Shown piece after piece: positions 25,900 to 34,152 of a DNA stretch of 34,480 nt. Made by a program: the position numbers and the translations under genes. Under the pieces are notes generated by a model. The model did not search any database, had not been told where the DNA came from, and saw nothing but the letters and a program-made list of their open reading frames with translations. How positions within the stretch are numbered: position 1 is the stretch's first letter; each line of letters opens with the position of its first letter. The stretch spans positions 1 through 34,480 of the forward strand of contig CAKPHJ010000015.1 in the NCBI GenBank assembly GCA_934157205.1, in the 5' to 3' direction. Origin of the DNA: an uncultured Clostridia bacterium. Its GTDB lineage: Bacteria; Bacillota; Clostridia; TANB77; CAG-508.

Positions 25900-26376
25900 A
25901 TGTTTAAAGAACAAAAAGGTATTACTTTAATTGCTTTAGTTATAACAATAATAGTTTTATTAATTTTAGCAGGAGTATCAATTGCAATGCTTGGAGGTCA
26001 AAATGGAATATTAACTCAATCAAACAATGCAAAAAGAGAAACATCAAGAGCAGAAGCTGTAGAAAAAATTAATTTATCATTAAATGCTGTTAAAGCTAAA
26101 GTATATGAAAAACTTGTTTCAGATGATACTTACACAGCATTAACAACAGATAAAAATGATGTTAATAGTGAAATAGTAGATGTTATGAAAGAAGATTTAG
26201 GTACAACTTTAACAAAAAGCACAACAGCAGTTGATGGAAAATATACTTATTCTACAGCAGACGGAGTTTTAACAATTAGATATAAAAACGCTGCAAGTGA
26301 TGTAAAAGAAGCAACAGGTACAATAAAGCTAGATGCAACAGAATCAGCTGATTATGAAATAAAAAAAGCAGAGTAA
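25900..26376 (+). CDS. Type IV prepilin, major-pilin candidate 1
   Basis: A 158-residue pilin with a short type III signal peptide, MFKEQKG, cut after Gly7. The mature N terminus is ITLIALVITIIVLLILAGVS, the hydrophobic helix that packs in the fibre core. Position +5 is Ala, not the usual Glu. A Lys/Glu amphipathic helix and a C-terminal globular part with beta repeats follow (YTYSTADGVLTIRYKN). A perfect AAGGAGGT site 7 bp upstream implies strong translation. The second pilin, 24 bp downstream, is a paralogue with nearly the same N-terminal 30 residues and a similar overall layout, so the pair arose by duplication. Processing by the downstream peptidase is expected. Confidence 0.93.
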   Translation: MFKEQKGITLIALVITIIVLLILAGVSIAMLGGQNGILTQSNNAKRETSRAEAVEKINLSLNAVKAKVYEKLVSDDTYTALTTDKNDVNSEIVDVMKEDLGTTLTKSTTAVDGKYTYSTADGVLTIRYKNAASDVKEATGTIKLDATESADYEIKKAE

Positions 26377-26400
26377 TATTATAAAAATGGAGGAAACGAA

Positions 26401-26865
26401 ATGAAAGAACAAAAAGGTATTACACTAATTGCTTTAGTTATAACAATAATTGTATTGTTAATTTTAGCAGGAGTATCAATAGCAATGCTTGGTGGTTCAA
26501 ATGGAATATTAACACAAGCAAATAATGCTAAAAATGAAACTGCAAAATCTGAAGCAATAGAAAAAATAAATTTAACATTAAGTGCTGTTAAATCTACAAT
26601 ATATGAACAACAAGTTGCTAAATCTAATTATTCAGCTATAGCTACAGATGGAAATAGCCCAGAAACTGCAATAATTAAAGCATTAACAACAGATGGTATA
26701 GTAGATACAGAAGCTGAAGGTGTTTATTGGTATGAATTTGATAAAACAACAGGTGATTTAACAATATCATATAAAAACACTACAAAAAAAGTTCCAACTG
26801 TATCTGGAAAAGTTAATTTAAAAACAGCTCCATATACAATAAATGAAGCACCACAAAATAACTAA
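26401..26865 (+). CDS. Type IV prepilin, major-pilin candidate 2
   Basis: A 154-residue paralogue of the preceding pilin. The signal is MKEQKG and the mature N terminus ITLIALVITIIVLLILAGVS is identical to its neighbour through the core helix. The globular domain has diverged (AIATDGNSPETAIIKALTT, YWYEFDKTTGDLTISYKN) but keeps the same pattern, including the final TISYKN strand. Again position +5 is Ala. GGAGG lies about 8 bp before the ATG. A stable hairpin follows the stop by 10 bp. Which of the two forms the main fibre cannot be told. Confidence 0.92.
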   Translation: MKEQKGITLIALVITIIVLLILAGVSIAMLGGSNGILTQANNAKNETAKSEAIEKINLTLSAVKSTIYEQQVAKSNYSAIATDGNSPETAIIKALTTDGIVDTEAEGVYWYEFDKTTGDLTISYKNTTKKVPTVSGKVNLKTAPYTINEAPQNN

Positions 26866-26876
26866 TAAAAATTTAA

Positions 26877-26907
26877 AAGCCATACGCACACTAAGTGTGT
26901 ATGGCTT
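26877..26907 (+). terminator. Stable hairpin between the pilin genes and the peptidase gene
   Basis: AAGCCATACGCAC (26877-26889) pairs with GTGTGTATGGCTT (26895-26907) over 13 bp with one G-T, loop ACTAA. There is no T-tract, so it more likely stabilises pilin mRNA or partly attenuates downstream transcription than ends it. Confidence 0.65.
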
Positions 26908-26936
26908 AATTCAAAAATAGAAAAGGAAAAAAATAA

Positions 26937-27758
26937 ATGGAAACAATTATATTAATTTTATTATTATTTATAATGGGAATATTTTTTGGTAGTTTTTATA
27001 CACTTGCTGTATATAGAATTCCAAAAAGACAAGATATTGCACATAAACATTCATATTGTCCAGATTGTGGGCATGAATTAGGAACATTTGATCTAATTCC
27101 AATATTTAGTTACATTTTTTTAAGAGGAAGATGCAGATATTGTAAACAAAAAATAAGACCAAGATATTTAATTCTTGAAATATTATCTGGATTACTTTTT
27201 GTTATATTAGGATATGTAATGAAACTAAATTTATTAACTTTATCTATTCAAAAAATAGTTGAATTTACTTTCATGGTTTTATACTTTACATATATAATTT
27301 TAATTTCTGGTATAGATAAAGAAAATAGAAAAATGGACAAACTGGTTTTGGTTTATGGAATCGTAATATCTATTATGTATATGTTATATCTATGCATAGT
27401 AGAAAAAGCTAATATATATAGATATGGTATGTGTTTAACTTTATATATAATTGTTTTAATTTTTGATACAATTACATTGAAAAAATATGCTAAAAATAGC
27501 TATGTAACTGGAATATTATTAATGATAATAATAATGCTAACTTTTACATATGAGCTAATAACTATAAATTCTATAATATTAACTCTATTAACAGTAGCAA
27601 TATATATTTTAATATATAAAATAAAAGAAAAAGGAAAAAGAAAGAAGAAAGATGAAAGAGAAATAGCCAAAAATATAAGTATAGGCTTTTGTTTAGGTGT
27701 AACAAATATTGCAACATTATTACTTGTTTTATACAGCAATAACTATTTATTAAAATAA
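26937..27758 (+). CDS. pilD: Prepilin peptidase (PilD/TadV type), possibly with altered active site
   Basis: A 273-residue polytopic membrane protein that should cleave the pilin signals and methylate the new N terminus. The N-terminal domain is intact: GSFYTLAVYRIPK, a zinc site of four Cys (C41, C44, C66, C69) and RPRYLILEILSG. The first catalytic Asp may be Asp127 in SGIDKENRKMD. The second Asp normally lies in GxGD; in its expected place the sequence reads KKYAKNSYVTGILLM and no GxGD is seen. Either another acidic residue (for example in LIFDTI) serves, or peptidase activity is lost. The C terminus returns to SIGFCLGVTNIATLL, like the family. It lies between pilin genes, as usual. Confidence 0.8.
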   Translation: METIILILLLFIMGIFFGSFYTLAVYRIPKRQDIAHKHSYCPDCGHELGTFDLIPIFSYIFLRGRCRYCKQKIRPRYLILEILSGLLFVILGYVMKLNLLTLSIQKIVEFTFMVLYFTYIILISGIDKENRKMDKLVLVYGIVISIMYMLYLCIVEKANIYRYGMCLTLYIIVLIFDTITLKKYAKNSYVTGILLMIIIMLTFTYELITINSIILTLLTVAIYILIYKIKEKGKRKKKDEREIAKNISIGFCLGVTNIATLLLVLYSNNYLLK

Positions 27759-27800
27759 TATTGTACAAATAAATGTTATAAAGAAAGGAATGAAACAAAT

Positions 27801-28259
27801 ATGAAAATAAAAAAAGAGAATGGATATACTGGTATTGATATAGCAATATCAATTGTTGTACTTTTTATATTTGTTTCAATAATTGCTTTTTTGTCTTACA
27901 ATATAAATAGTAATTCAAAAGAAATAGATTTGAAAACACAAGCACTTGATATAGCTGTTGATGAAATAGAACAAATAAAAAATGATAATTTTGAAAGATT
28001 TAATGGTATAAATAAAAATAGTAGTCAAGATGTATATGGAAATGAACTTGGAAAAAAAGATTCTGAAGGCAATATTTTAAGTGGAAAAAAAGAGGTAAAA
28101 GAAGGCTTTTATAGAACAATTTTTGTAGAAGACTATAATGATATGCAAAGTGAAAAAATTGCAAATATAGTAAAAAAAATTACTGTAGTTGTAAGTTATA
28201 AATTTAAAGGAAATATTCAAACAGTTGAATTATCTACAATACTTTCAAAGGAGACCTAA
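27801..28259 (+). CDS. Minor type IV pilin (PilV/PulI-like)
   Basis: A 152-residue pseudopilin. The signal is MKIKKENG, cut before YTGIDIAISIVVLFIFVSII; the +5 residue is Asp, a charge-conserving replacement of the usual Glu. The region after the helix (LKTQALDIAVDEIEQIKN) resembles the PilV/GspI-type pattern in which residues follow the helix with an A..A.(D/E)EIE motif. The C-terminal part is a beta domain (FYRTIFVEDYND, KKITVVVSYKFKG). AAAGGAATG lies upstream. The next gene begins 1 bp after the stop, so both are translationally linked. An initiating minor pilin role is inferred. Confidence 0.82.
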   Translation: MKIKKENGYTGIDIAISIVVLFIFVSIIAFLSYNINSNSKEIDLKTQALDIAVDEIEQIKNDNFERFNGINKNSSQDVYGNELGKKDSEGNILSGKKEVKEGFYRTIFVEDYNDMQSEKIANIVKKITVVVSYKFKGNIQTVELSTILSKET

Positions 28260-28260
28260 A

Positions 28261-28719
28261 ATGAAGCAAGAAAATGGTATTACATTAATTTCATTAATTA
28301 TTTATGTTATTGGAATGACAGTAATTGTAGCTGTTATGGCAACAATTAGTGGATATTTTTATAAAAATACTAAAAATATGGGAGATAGTATAGACCCATT
28401 AATAGAATATACTAGATTTATTAGTTTTTTTTCAAACGAAATGAATTTAGATAATATAAAAGTACTAGAATGTAAAACTACTTATGTAGATGAAAATAAT
28501 GAAAGTTCAGATATAATTAATAGTTATATAGTTTTTGACAATGGAACGCAATACACATATATAAACGAAAATAGGGGAATATATAGAAATAACTTAAAAA
28601 TTGCAAAGAAAATTGAAAAATGTAAATTTGAATTTACTACTGAAAATGGAAAAAATCTTGTAAAAGTAAATATGATTGTAAATGGAAAAGAAAGAAATAG
28701 AGTATATACTATAATATAA
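28261..28719 (+). CDS. Minor type IV pilin (pseudopilin)
   Basis: A 152-residue pseudopilin. ATG 28261 is chosen because AAGGAG lies 7 bp upstream and a correct prepilin signal follows, MKQENG, with mature ITLISLIIYVIGMTVIVAVM. An earlier in-frame ATG at 28225 would bury the signal. The +5 residue is Ser. The globular part is beta-rich (NSYIVFDNGTQYTYINENRG, NLVKVNMIVNGKERNRVYTI), like GspJ/PilW minor pilins. It follows the PilV-like gene immediately and precedes pilB by 42 bp. The exact class among minor pilins is uncertain. Confidence 0.82.
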   Translation: MKQENGITLISLIIYVIGMTVIVAVMATISGYFYKNTKNMGDSIDPLIEYTRFISFFSNEMNLDNIKVLECKTTYVDENNESSDIINSYIVFDNGTQYTYINENRGIYRNNLKIAKKIEKCKFEFTTENGKNLVKVNMIVNGKERNRVYTII

Positions 28720-28761
28720 ATTGCAATTTAAGTAACTATTTTAAGGAAGGAAATTAAAGTT

Positions 28762-30396
28762 ATGGAGATTAGAAAAAGACAGCCTATAGGAGTTGAGTTA
28801 GTAAAAAGAGGAATTGTTACTGAAACTGATATTAACAAAGCTTTGGAATATCAAAAATCACATCCAGAAAGAAAAATAGGAGATATTTTATATATTTTAA
28901 ATGTATGTGATCCTCAAATATTGATAGAAGCAATAGGAGATATTTTAAGAGAAAAGGGAGTTTTATTAAGAAGTAATAATATTAAAGCAAAATTAACGGA
29001 CTATTTTTCTGTTGATATTGCAATGAAAAACAAAGCAATTCCTTTTGAAGAAGTAAATGGAAAAGTAAAAGTTTGTTTTGCAGATACAGCTAATAGTAAT
29101 AATATTAATACTATAAAACTTTTGTTATTAAATAAAGGATTAGTAATGGAAAGCTATGTTACTTTTGAAAGTGATATAGAAAGAATTATAAGAACATTAG
29201 AAGGAAAATCAAATATTGGGCTTGAAATTGCAGAAAAAAATGATACAGTAACAGGACTTGTAGATAGTATAATAAAAACAGCTATAGCAAAAAGGGCAAG
29301 TGATATACACATTGAACCAATGGATACAGAAGTAAGAGTAAGATATAGAATAGATGGAGAATTATTTACAGTTGCAAAAATAGAGAAAGAAAAGCAACAG
29401 CAAATAATTGGTAGGCTAAAAGCAATATCAAATATGTATCAAGAAAAACAAGAATCACAAGATGGTAGAATTTTATTATATGAAGATTATAATATTCGTG
29501 TTTCATCACAACCAAATGTTTATGGAGAAAAATTTGTATTAAGATTACTAAAAAAGAATTCTAACATAAAAAATATTTTTGAATTAGGATTTCCAGAAAC
29601 AGAACAACAATTAACTAAAAAAATAAATAAAAGAAATAGTATGACAATTATTGCTGCTCCAACAGGAGAAGGAAAAACTACTACATTATATAGTATTATA
29701 GATTTCTTAAATAAACCAGAAATAAATATAACAACAATAGAAGACCCAGTTGAAATACGTATAGAAGGATTAAATCAAATAGAAATAGATAGCAAGGCAT
29801 CATTTTCTGATTCTTTAAGAACTGTTTTAAGACAAGATCCAGATGTTATTCTGGTTGGTGAAATAAGAGATATAGAAACAGCTGAAATTGCTATACAAGC
29901 TGGACAAACAGGACATTATGTATTATCTACTATTCATACAATAGATGCTGTAGAAGTAATAACAAGATTGAGAAAAATGGGATTGTCAGATTATGATATT
30001 TCAAGTACACTAGCTACAACAATATCACAAAGATTGGTTAGAAAACTGTGCCCTAAATGTAAAAAAGAAAGAAATTTTACAGAAGAAGAAAAAAGAATTA
30101 TTACATCAATTTGTGGAAGATATGGTGTTAATTTTGATTTATCTGGCGTAACCTATGATGCTAGTGGTTGTGAATTTTGCAACAATACAGGATATTACGA
30201 CAGAATGGGAATTTTTGAAATAATGGAACTAACAGACGAAATAAAAGAAGAAATAATGAATGGAAGATCAAGTATAGATATAAGAAAAGAAGCATTAAAA
30301 GGTAGCTATAAACCATTAGTAGTAGATGGAATAAGAAAAGTAATAGAAGGATATACTACATTAGAAGAATTAAACAAAAAATTATTATTTTATTAA
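28762..30396 (+). CDS. pilB: Type IV pilus assembly ATPase PilB
   Basis: A 544-residue GspE/PilB-family hexameric ATPase that powers pilus extension. The N-terminal domain (about 1-140) matches the GspE N-terminal fold (IGVELVKRGIVTETDINKAL). The ATPase part has the DIHIEP motif, Walker A APTGEGKTT (299-307), Asp box (TTIEDPVE), Walker B VILVGEIRD with Glu367, and the His box STIHT. A zinc site of four Cys (430, 433, 470, 473) lies in CPKC and GCEFC, typical of PilB. The length is normal. GGAAGG precedes the ATG. It binds the PilM ring and PilC in the platform model. Confidence 0.96.
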   Translation: MEIRKRQPIGVELVKRGIVTETDINKALEYQKSHPERKIGDILYILNVCDPQILIEAIGDILREKGVLLRSNNIKAKLTDYFSVDIAMKNKAIPFEEVNGKVKVCFADTANSNNINTIKLLLLNKGLVMESYVTFESDIERIIRTLEGKSNIGLEIAEKNDTVTGLVDSIIKTAIAKRASDIHIEPMDTEVRVRYRIDGELFTVAKIEKEKQQQIIGRLKAISNMYQEKQESQDGRILLYEDYNIRVSSQPNVYGEKFVLRLLKKNSNIKNIFELGFPETEQQLTKKINKRNSMTIIAAPTGEGKTTTLYSIIDFLNKPEINITTIEDPVEIRIEGLNQIEIDSKASFSDSLRTVLRQDPDVILVGEIRDIETAEIAIQAGQTGHYVLSTIHTIDAVEVITRLRKMGLSDYDISSTLATTISQRLVRKLCPKCKKERNFTEEEKRIITSICGRYGVNFDLSGVTYDASGCEFCNNTGYYDRMGIFEIMELTDEIKEEIMNGRSSIDIRKEALKGSYKPLVVDGIRKVIEGYTTLEELNKKLLFY

Positions 30397-30518
30397 TATT
30401 ATATAAAAAAATTATACGAGGAAGGAATTAATCAATTAATAATTCTATTAACAATTAATATAATATCAAATTTTAAAATAACATAGATAGTAACAATAAT
30501 TGATTATAAAAGGTAATT

Positions 30519-31620
30519 ATGAGTTTAGATGAAATATTAGATGAAGCTATTAAAAATGATGCTTCAGATGTACATTTAGTATGTAATAATAAGCCAATGC
30601 TTAGAATAACAAGAGATTTAGTTCCTGTAGAAAGATGCAATATATTAACTCAAGATGATATGATGGAATATTATGATTGTTTGGTAAAAGGAAACATAGA
30701 TAAAGATTCTATATATAATTCGCAAAGAAAATTAGATATGTCTTATGAATATAAAGATATTCGTTTAAGAGTGAATATTTCTATGTCTGATGAAATTCCT
30801 ATTTTTACATTAAGACTTATAAAAAATGAGTTACCATCTTATGAATCTCTTGGAATTCCAGACATAGTAAGAAGAATGACATATCAGCCACAAGGTTTAA
30901 TTTTAGTTACAGGAAAAACTAATTCTGGAAAAAGTACTACATTAAATGCATTAATAAATTATATAAATGAAAATCAAAACAAAAAGATATTGACATTAGA
31001 AAACCCAGTAGAATATAAACATCATTCAAAAAAATCTTTAATAGTTCAAAAGGAAATTGGAAAAGGAAGAGACATCTTAACATTTAGTGATGGTGTTAAA
31101 AATTCACTAAGAGAAGATTGTGATATATTAGTTATTGGCGAAATAAGAGACAAAGAAACAATAGAAGCAGCGATAGAAATGGCAGAGTCTGGACATTTAG
31201 TTATTGGAACACTACACACAAAGTCTTGTGCAGAAACTATAGATAGATTAATAAACTTCTATGAAGTTAGAGATCAAGCTACAATGAAATATTTACTTTC
31301 AGCATTGTTAAAACTAGTTGTTTCACAAAGATTATTAAAAGGTTTAGATGGAAAATTGGTATTAGTGCCAGAGGTAATGGTAGTTGACAATATAGTTGCA
31401 GGTATTATTCGTAAAGATAAAATGAGTGTATCTGAAATTGAAGATGCTATTCAAAGTAATTTAGAAAAGCGGAAGTATTGGACTTATAAATTCTTTAGCA
31501 GAATTATTCGTTGAAGAAAAAATAACACTGGATCAAGCAAAAGCACAAATTGAGGAAAAAAATATTGAAATATTAAACAGAACTATTATGCAACTAAAAA
31601 TAAAAAAAGGAAATAGGTAA
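30519..31620 (+). CDS. pilT: Type IV pilus retraction ATPase PilT, completed by +1 frameshift at CGGA
   Basis: A PilT-family ATPase for pilus retraction and twitching. It has SLDEILDEAIKNDASDVHL at the start, Walker A GKTNSGKST (132-140; Asn135 replaces the usual Gly), Asp box, Walker B ILVIGEIRD, and His box GTLHT. The zero frame meets CGG as codon 318 and stops at TGA 31514 with a non-family tail. Skipping C31470 continues as GGA AGT ATT GGA CTT and yields IGLINSLAELFVEEKITLDQA, the conserved PilT C-terminal region (usually G-M-x-T-L-x-x-SL-x-x-L). It ends at TAA 31620, for 366 residues, the normal size, with the pilC ribosome binding site overlapping its stop. This is the clearest recoding case after EngB. 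Confidence 0.9.
31470..31473 (+). other. CGGA +1 recoding site in pilT
   Basis: Context: TTA GAA AAG C GGA AGT ATT GGA. Skipping C31470 restores the conserved PilT C terminus over 49 residues and a stop 11 bp before pilC. The two bases upstream (AAG) are the same as in the engB site. Confidence 0.75.
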
Positions 31621-31631
31621 GGAGGTATAAA

Positions 31632-32975
31632 ATGCCTACATACGTATACAAAGCAGCTGATAAAAATGGATTAGTAGTACGAAATAGAGTTGAAGCAGAT
31701 AGTAGACAAAATCTTATAAAAATATTAAGAAGTAACGATTTACTACCAATAGAAATACAACAAGTTTCATATCGTAGAAAACAAGTAAAAAGACAAAAGA
31801 AAAATATTGTAGATATACAAGAAATAATGAAAAACGTAAATACTACTCAATTAGGAACAAAAAGTAAAACACTTTCAACAAAAGAAAAAATAAATTTATA
31901 TTTAGCAAGAAGCGAAAGAATAACACAAAGAGATTTAGTAGTTTTTACTCAAAATTTTTATTTACTAAAAAAAGCTAATTTTAATAATATTCATGCTTTA
32001 AATACATTGATTAATAGTACTGAGAATTTATCTTTAAGAGGTATTTTGGAAGACATTTTAGCTGGTGTTGAAGCAGGAGAAAGTATGTACACAACAATGG
32101 AATATTATTCAAATGTATTTCCATTTATATATATAAACATGATAAAAGTAGGAGAATTATCTGGTTCGCTTACAAATTCATTAGAACAAGCTGTTAAATA
32201 TTTAGATGATACAGAAAAAATAAATAAAAAATTAAGAAATATTTTAATTCCAAATATTATACAATTTGTTTTGTTAATTGTAATGTTAATTGTAGGAACT
32301 TTATTTGCAATTCCAGCTATACAAAATGTATTTAATGAACTAGGAACACAAGATACTTTACCAGCAATCACTTTGTGGTTTGCAGACTTCATAAATAAAG
32401 CTATACAATATTGGTATGTGCCTATTTTATTTATATTAGCTGTTGTAGGAATAATTTTAATGTATATAAATACTCCGAAAGGAAAATACAATTTTCATTA
32501 TTTTAAATATAAAATGCCGATTTTTGGAGAATTGATTTTTGCATTAGATTTATCAAGATTTTTAAAAGCAATGTTATTAAATTTAAAAAATGGTATGAGA
32601 ATTCAAGACTCAATGGAAGTAAGTAAAAATGTTATAAAAAATTATGTTTTATTATCTATTATTGAAACATCAATAAATAACTTACTTATTGGTTCTTCAT
32701 GGGTTGAACCATTTGAAAATTCAGGACTGGCTAAACCAATGATTACAGAAATGTTGGAAATTGGTATGAAAACAGATTTATCTGAAATGATGGAAAAATT
32801 AGTAGAATATATGCAAGTAGATATAAACAATATAATGAACAAAATAATGAAGGCATTACCACAAGTAGTTTACGCTATTGTAGGTGTTGTATTAATATTC
32901 TTTGTGTTGGTTGTATTGGTTCCATGTATTCAAGTTTATATGGGTAATTTCTTATTTTCAGCATATGGAGTATAG
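31632..32975 (+). CDS. pilC: Type IV pilus platform protein PilC
   Basis: A 447-residue inner-membrane platform protein of the GspF/PilC family that links pilins to the motor ATPases. The start is typical (PTYVYKAADKNGLVVRNRVEAD). Two T2SSF helical domains are seen: residues about 110-235 with FTQNFYLLKKANFNNIHALN and about 310-430 with LDLSRFLKAMLLNLKNGMRI. Three membrane helices lie near 205-225, 255-275 and 415-440. AAGGAGG gives strong translation, and the site overlaps the pilT stop reached by frameshifting. It is the last pilus gene; glcK follows 23 bp downstream. Confidence 0.95.
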   Translation: MPTYVYKAADKNGLVVRNRVEADSRQNLIKILRSNDLLPIEIQQVSYRRKQVKRQKKNIVDIQEIMKNVNTTQLGTKSKTLSTKEKINLYLARSERITQRDLVVFTQNFYLLKKANFNNIHALNTLINSTENLSLRGILEDILAGVEAGESMYTTMEYYSNVFPFIYINMIKVGELSGSLTNSLEQAVKYLDDTEKINKKLRNILIPNIIQFVLLIVMLIVGTLFAIPAIQNVFNELGTQDTLPAITLWFADFINKAIQYWYVPILFILAVVGIILMYINTPKGKYNFHYFKYKMPIFGELIFALDLSRFLKAMLLNLKNGMRIQDSMEVSKNVIKNYVLLSIIETSINNLLIGSSWVEPFENSGLAKPMITEMLEIGMKTDLSEMMEKLVEYMQVDINNIMNKIMKALPQVVYAIVGVVLIFFVLVVLVPCIQVYMGNFLFSAYGV

Positions 32976-32998
32976 AAAAAAAGATAGGAAGTGTAAAA

Positions 32999-33928
32999 AT
33001 GAAAGTTGGTATAGATTTAGGTGGAAGTCATATTGGAATTGGGCTAGTAGACGAAAATGGAATAATTATTAAAAAAGACCAAAAAAGAATTACAAATGCA
33101 GAAAAGGAAGATAAAAATAAATCAATACATGAATATATAGAAGATTATATAGTAGAAAATATTGAAAAATTTTCTAAAGAGTATGAAATAGAGCTAATTG
33201 GAATGTCAATACCAGGAACAATGAATAAAACAACAATAATTAAATCTGTAAATTTAGGTATAGAAAATTACAACATAGTTGATAAATTAAAAGAAAAACT
33301 TAATAAAAAAGGATTTTCTGGAATTCCAATAAAAATAAGAAATGATGCTAAATGTGCAGCAATAGCCGAAAATACTTATGGTTGTTTAAAAAAATATAAA
33401 AGAAGCATATTTTTAACATTAGGAACAGGAATTGGTGGAGCTGTTATCATAAACAATGAATTATTAGATACAGGCAATTTACCTGGGTGTGAGTTTGGTC
33501 ATATAGTTATAGAAAAAGATGGGCTTTTATGCAATTGTGGGAAAAAAGGCTGTTGGGAAAGATATGCTTCAATGAAAAATTTAAAAAATAATTTAAGAAA
33601 AGCACTAAATTTTGATGAATCAGTTCATGGAGAAGAACTACTTGATATAATTAGAAAAAATTCTCCTAAAAATGAAAATTATCAAAAAATAGAAAATGTA
33701 GTTTCAGAATTTATAGAAAATTTAAGTATTGGTATTACAAATTTAATAAATATATTTGAACCAGAAGCAATAGGAATAGGTGGAAGTTTTGTTTTTTTCG
33801 AAGATGTATTTTTAGAAAGATTAAAAAATAAACTTTTGGAACCAGGAAATCTTTTTAATGAAAGAGAAAATATTAATATTGAGACTGCGATTCTTGGAAA
33901 TGATGCTGGAATAATTGGAGCATTATAA
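32999..33928 (+). CDS. ROK-family sugar kinase, probable glucokinase
   Basis: A 309-residue ROK protein. The phosphate-binding loop is GIDLGGSHIGIGLVDENG at the start. The ROK zinc motif is present: the His in EFGHIVIEKDG and three Cys in CNCGKKGCWE. The sugar-binding ENDANCAA-like motif appears as RNDAKCAAIAEN. NLGI and GTGIGGAVI complete the fold. The likely reaction is ATP-dependent phosphorylation of glucose at position 6; other hexoses or N-acetylated sugars are possible. There is no N-terminal helix-turn-helix, so it is a kinase and not a repressor. AGGAAG precedes the ATG. It is cotranscribable with the pilus operon but unrelated in role. Confidence 0.9.
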   Translation: MKVGIDLGGSHIGIGLVDENGIIIKKDQKRITNAEKEDKNKSIHEYIEDYIVENIEKFSKEYEIELIGMSIPGTMNKTTIIKSVNLGIENYNIVDKLKEKLNKKGFSGIPIKIRNDAKCAAIAENTYGCLKKYKRSIFLTLGTGIGGAVIINNELLDTGNLPGCEFGHIVIEKDGLLCNCGKKGCWERYASMKNLKNNLRKALNFDESVHGEELLDIIRKNSPKNENYQKIENVVSEFIENLSIGITNLINIFEPEAIGIGGSFVFFEDVFLERLKNKLLEPGNLFNERENINIETAILGNDAGIIGAL

Positions 33929-34014
33929 TGTTACTATGTGAAGTGTAACAATAAAAAATATGTGACTAGTAAATGAAAATGAAAATGTCTCAAAAAAATA
34001 AAAATAAAAAATAC

Positions 34015-34043
34015 TTGAAATTTAATAAAAAAAATGTTAAAAT
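34015..34043 (+). promoter_or_regulatory. Sigma-A promoter of rpsB
   Basis: TTGAAA (34015-34020), 17-bp spacer and TAAAAT (34038-34043) lie 109 bp before rpsB. The leader of about 100 nt (GAGCTTTAAAGGGAGTGCC and following) could carry ribosomal-protein control, but no known structure was recognised. Confidence 0.65.
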
Positions 34044-34152
34044 AGAAAACATAAAAAAAATCACACAAAATGAGCTTTAAAGGGAGTGCCTAAAAAAGGT
34101 CCAAAAAAGCAAAGAATTTTGTGGAAGAATAACAAAAAGGGAGGAATTTAAA

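Noticed and set aside
19625..31620. Calling spoVAD, pilO, pilT and engB pseudogenes
   Set aside because: All four breaks have the same CGGA sequence and the rest of each gene is intact. Random decay would give different lesions, and engB is usually essential.
14796..31620. Simple reassignment of CGG to another amino acid without a frame change
   Set aside because: Reading CGG as any amino acid leaves the downstream frame wrong; the conserved PilT and SpoVAD sequence is in the +1 frame.
14796..31620. Random sequencing indels
   Set aside because: Four independent insertions of a C before GGA, with no other frameshift seen in about 34 kb, is unlikely by chance. A systematic error at modified bases is not excluded and is listed as the main test.
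33928..33951. Terminator after the ROK kinase gene
   Set aside because: Only a short ATGTTAC/GTAACA stem with a large loop and no T-tract.
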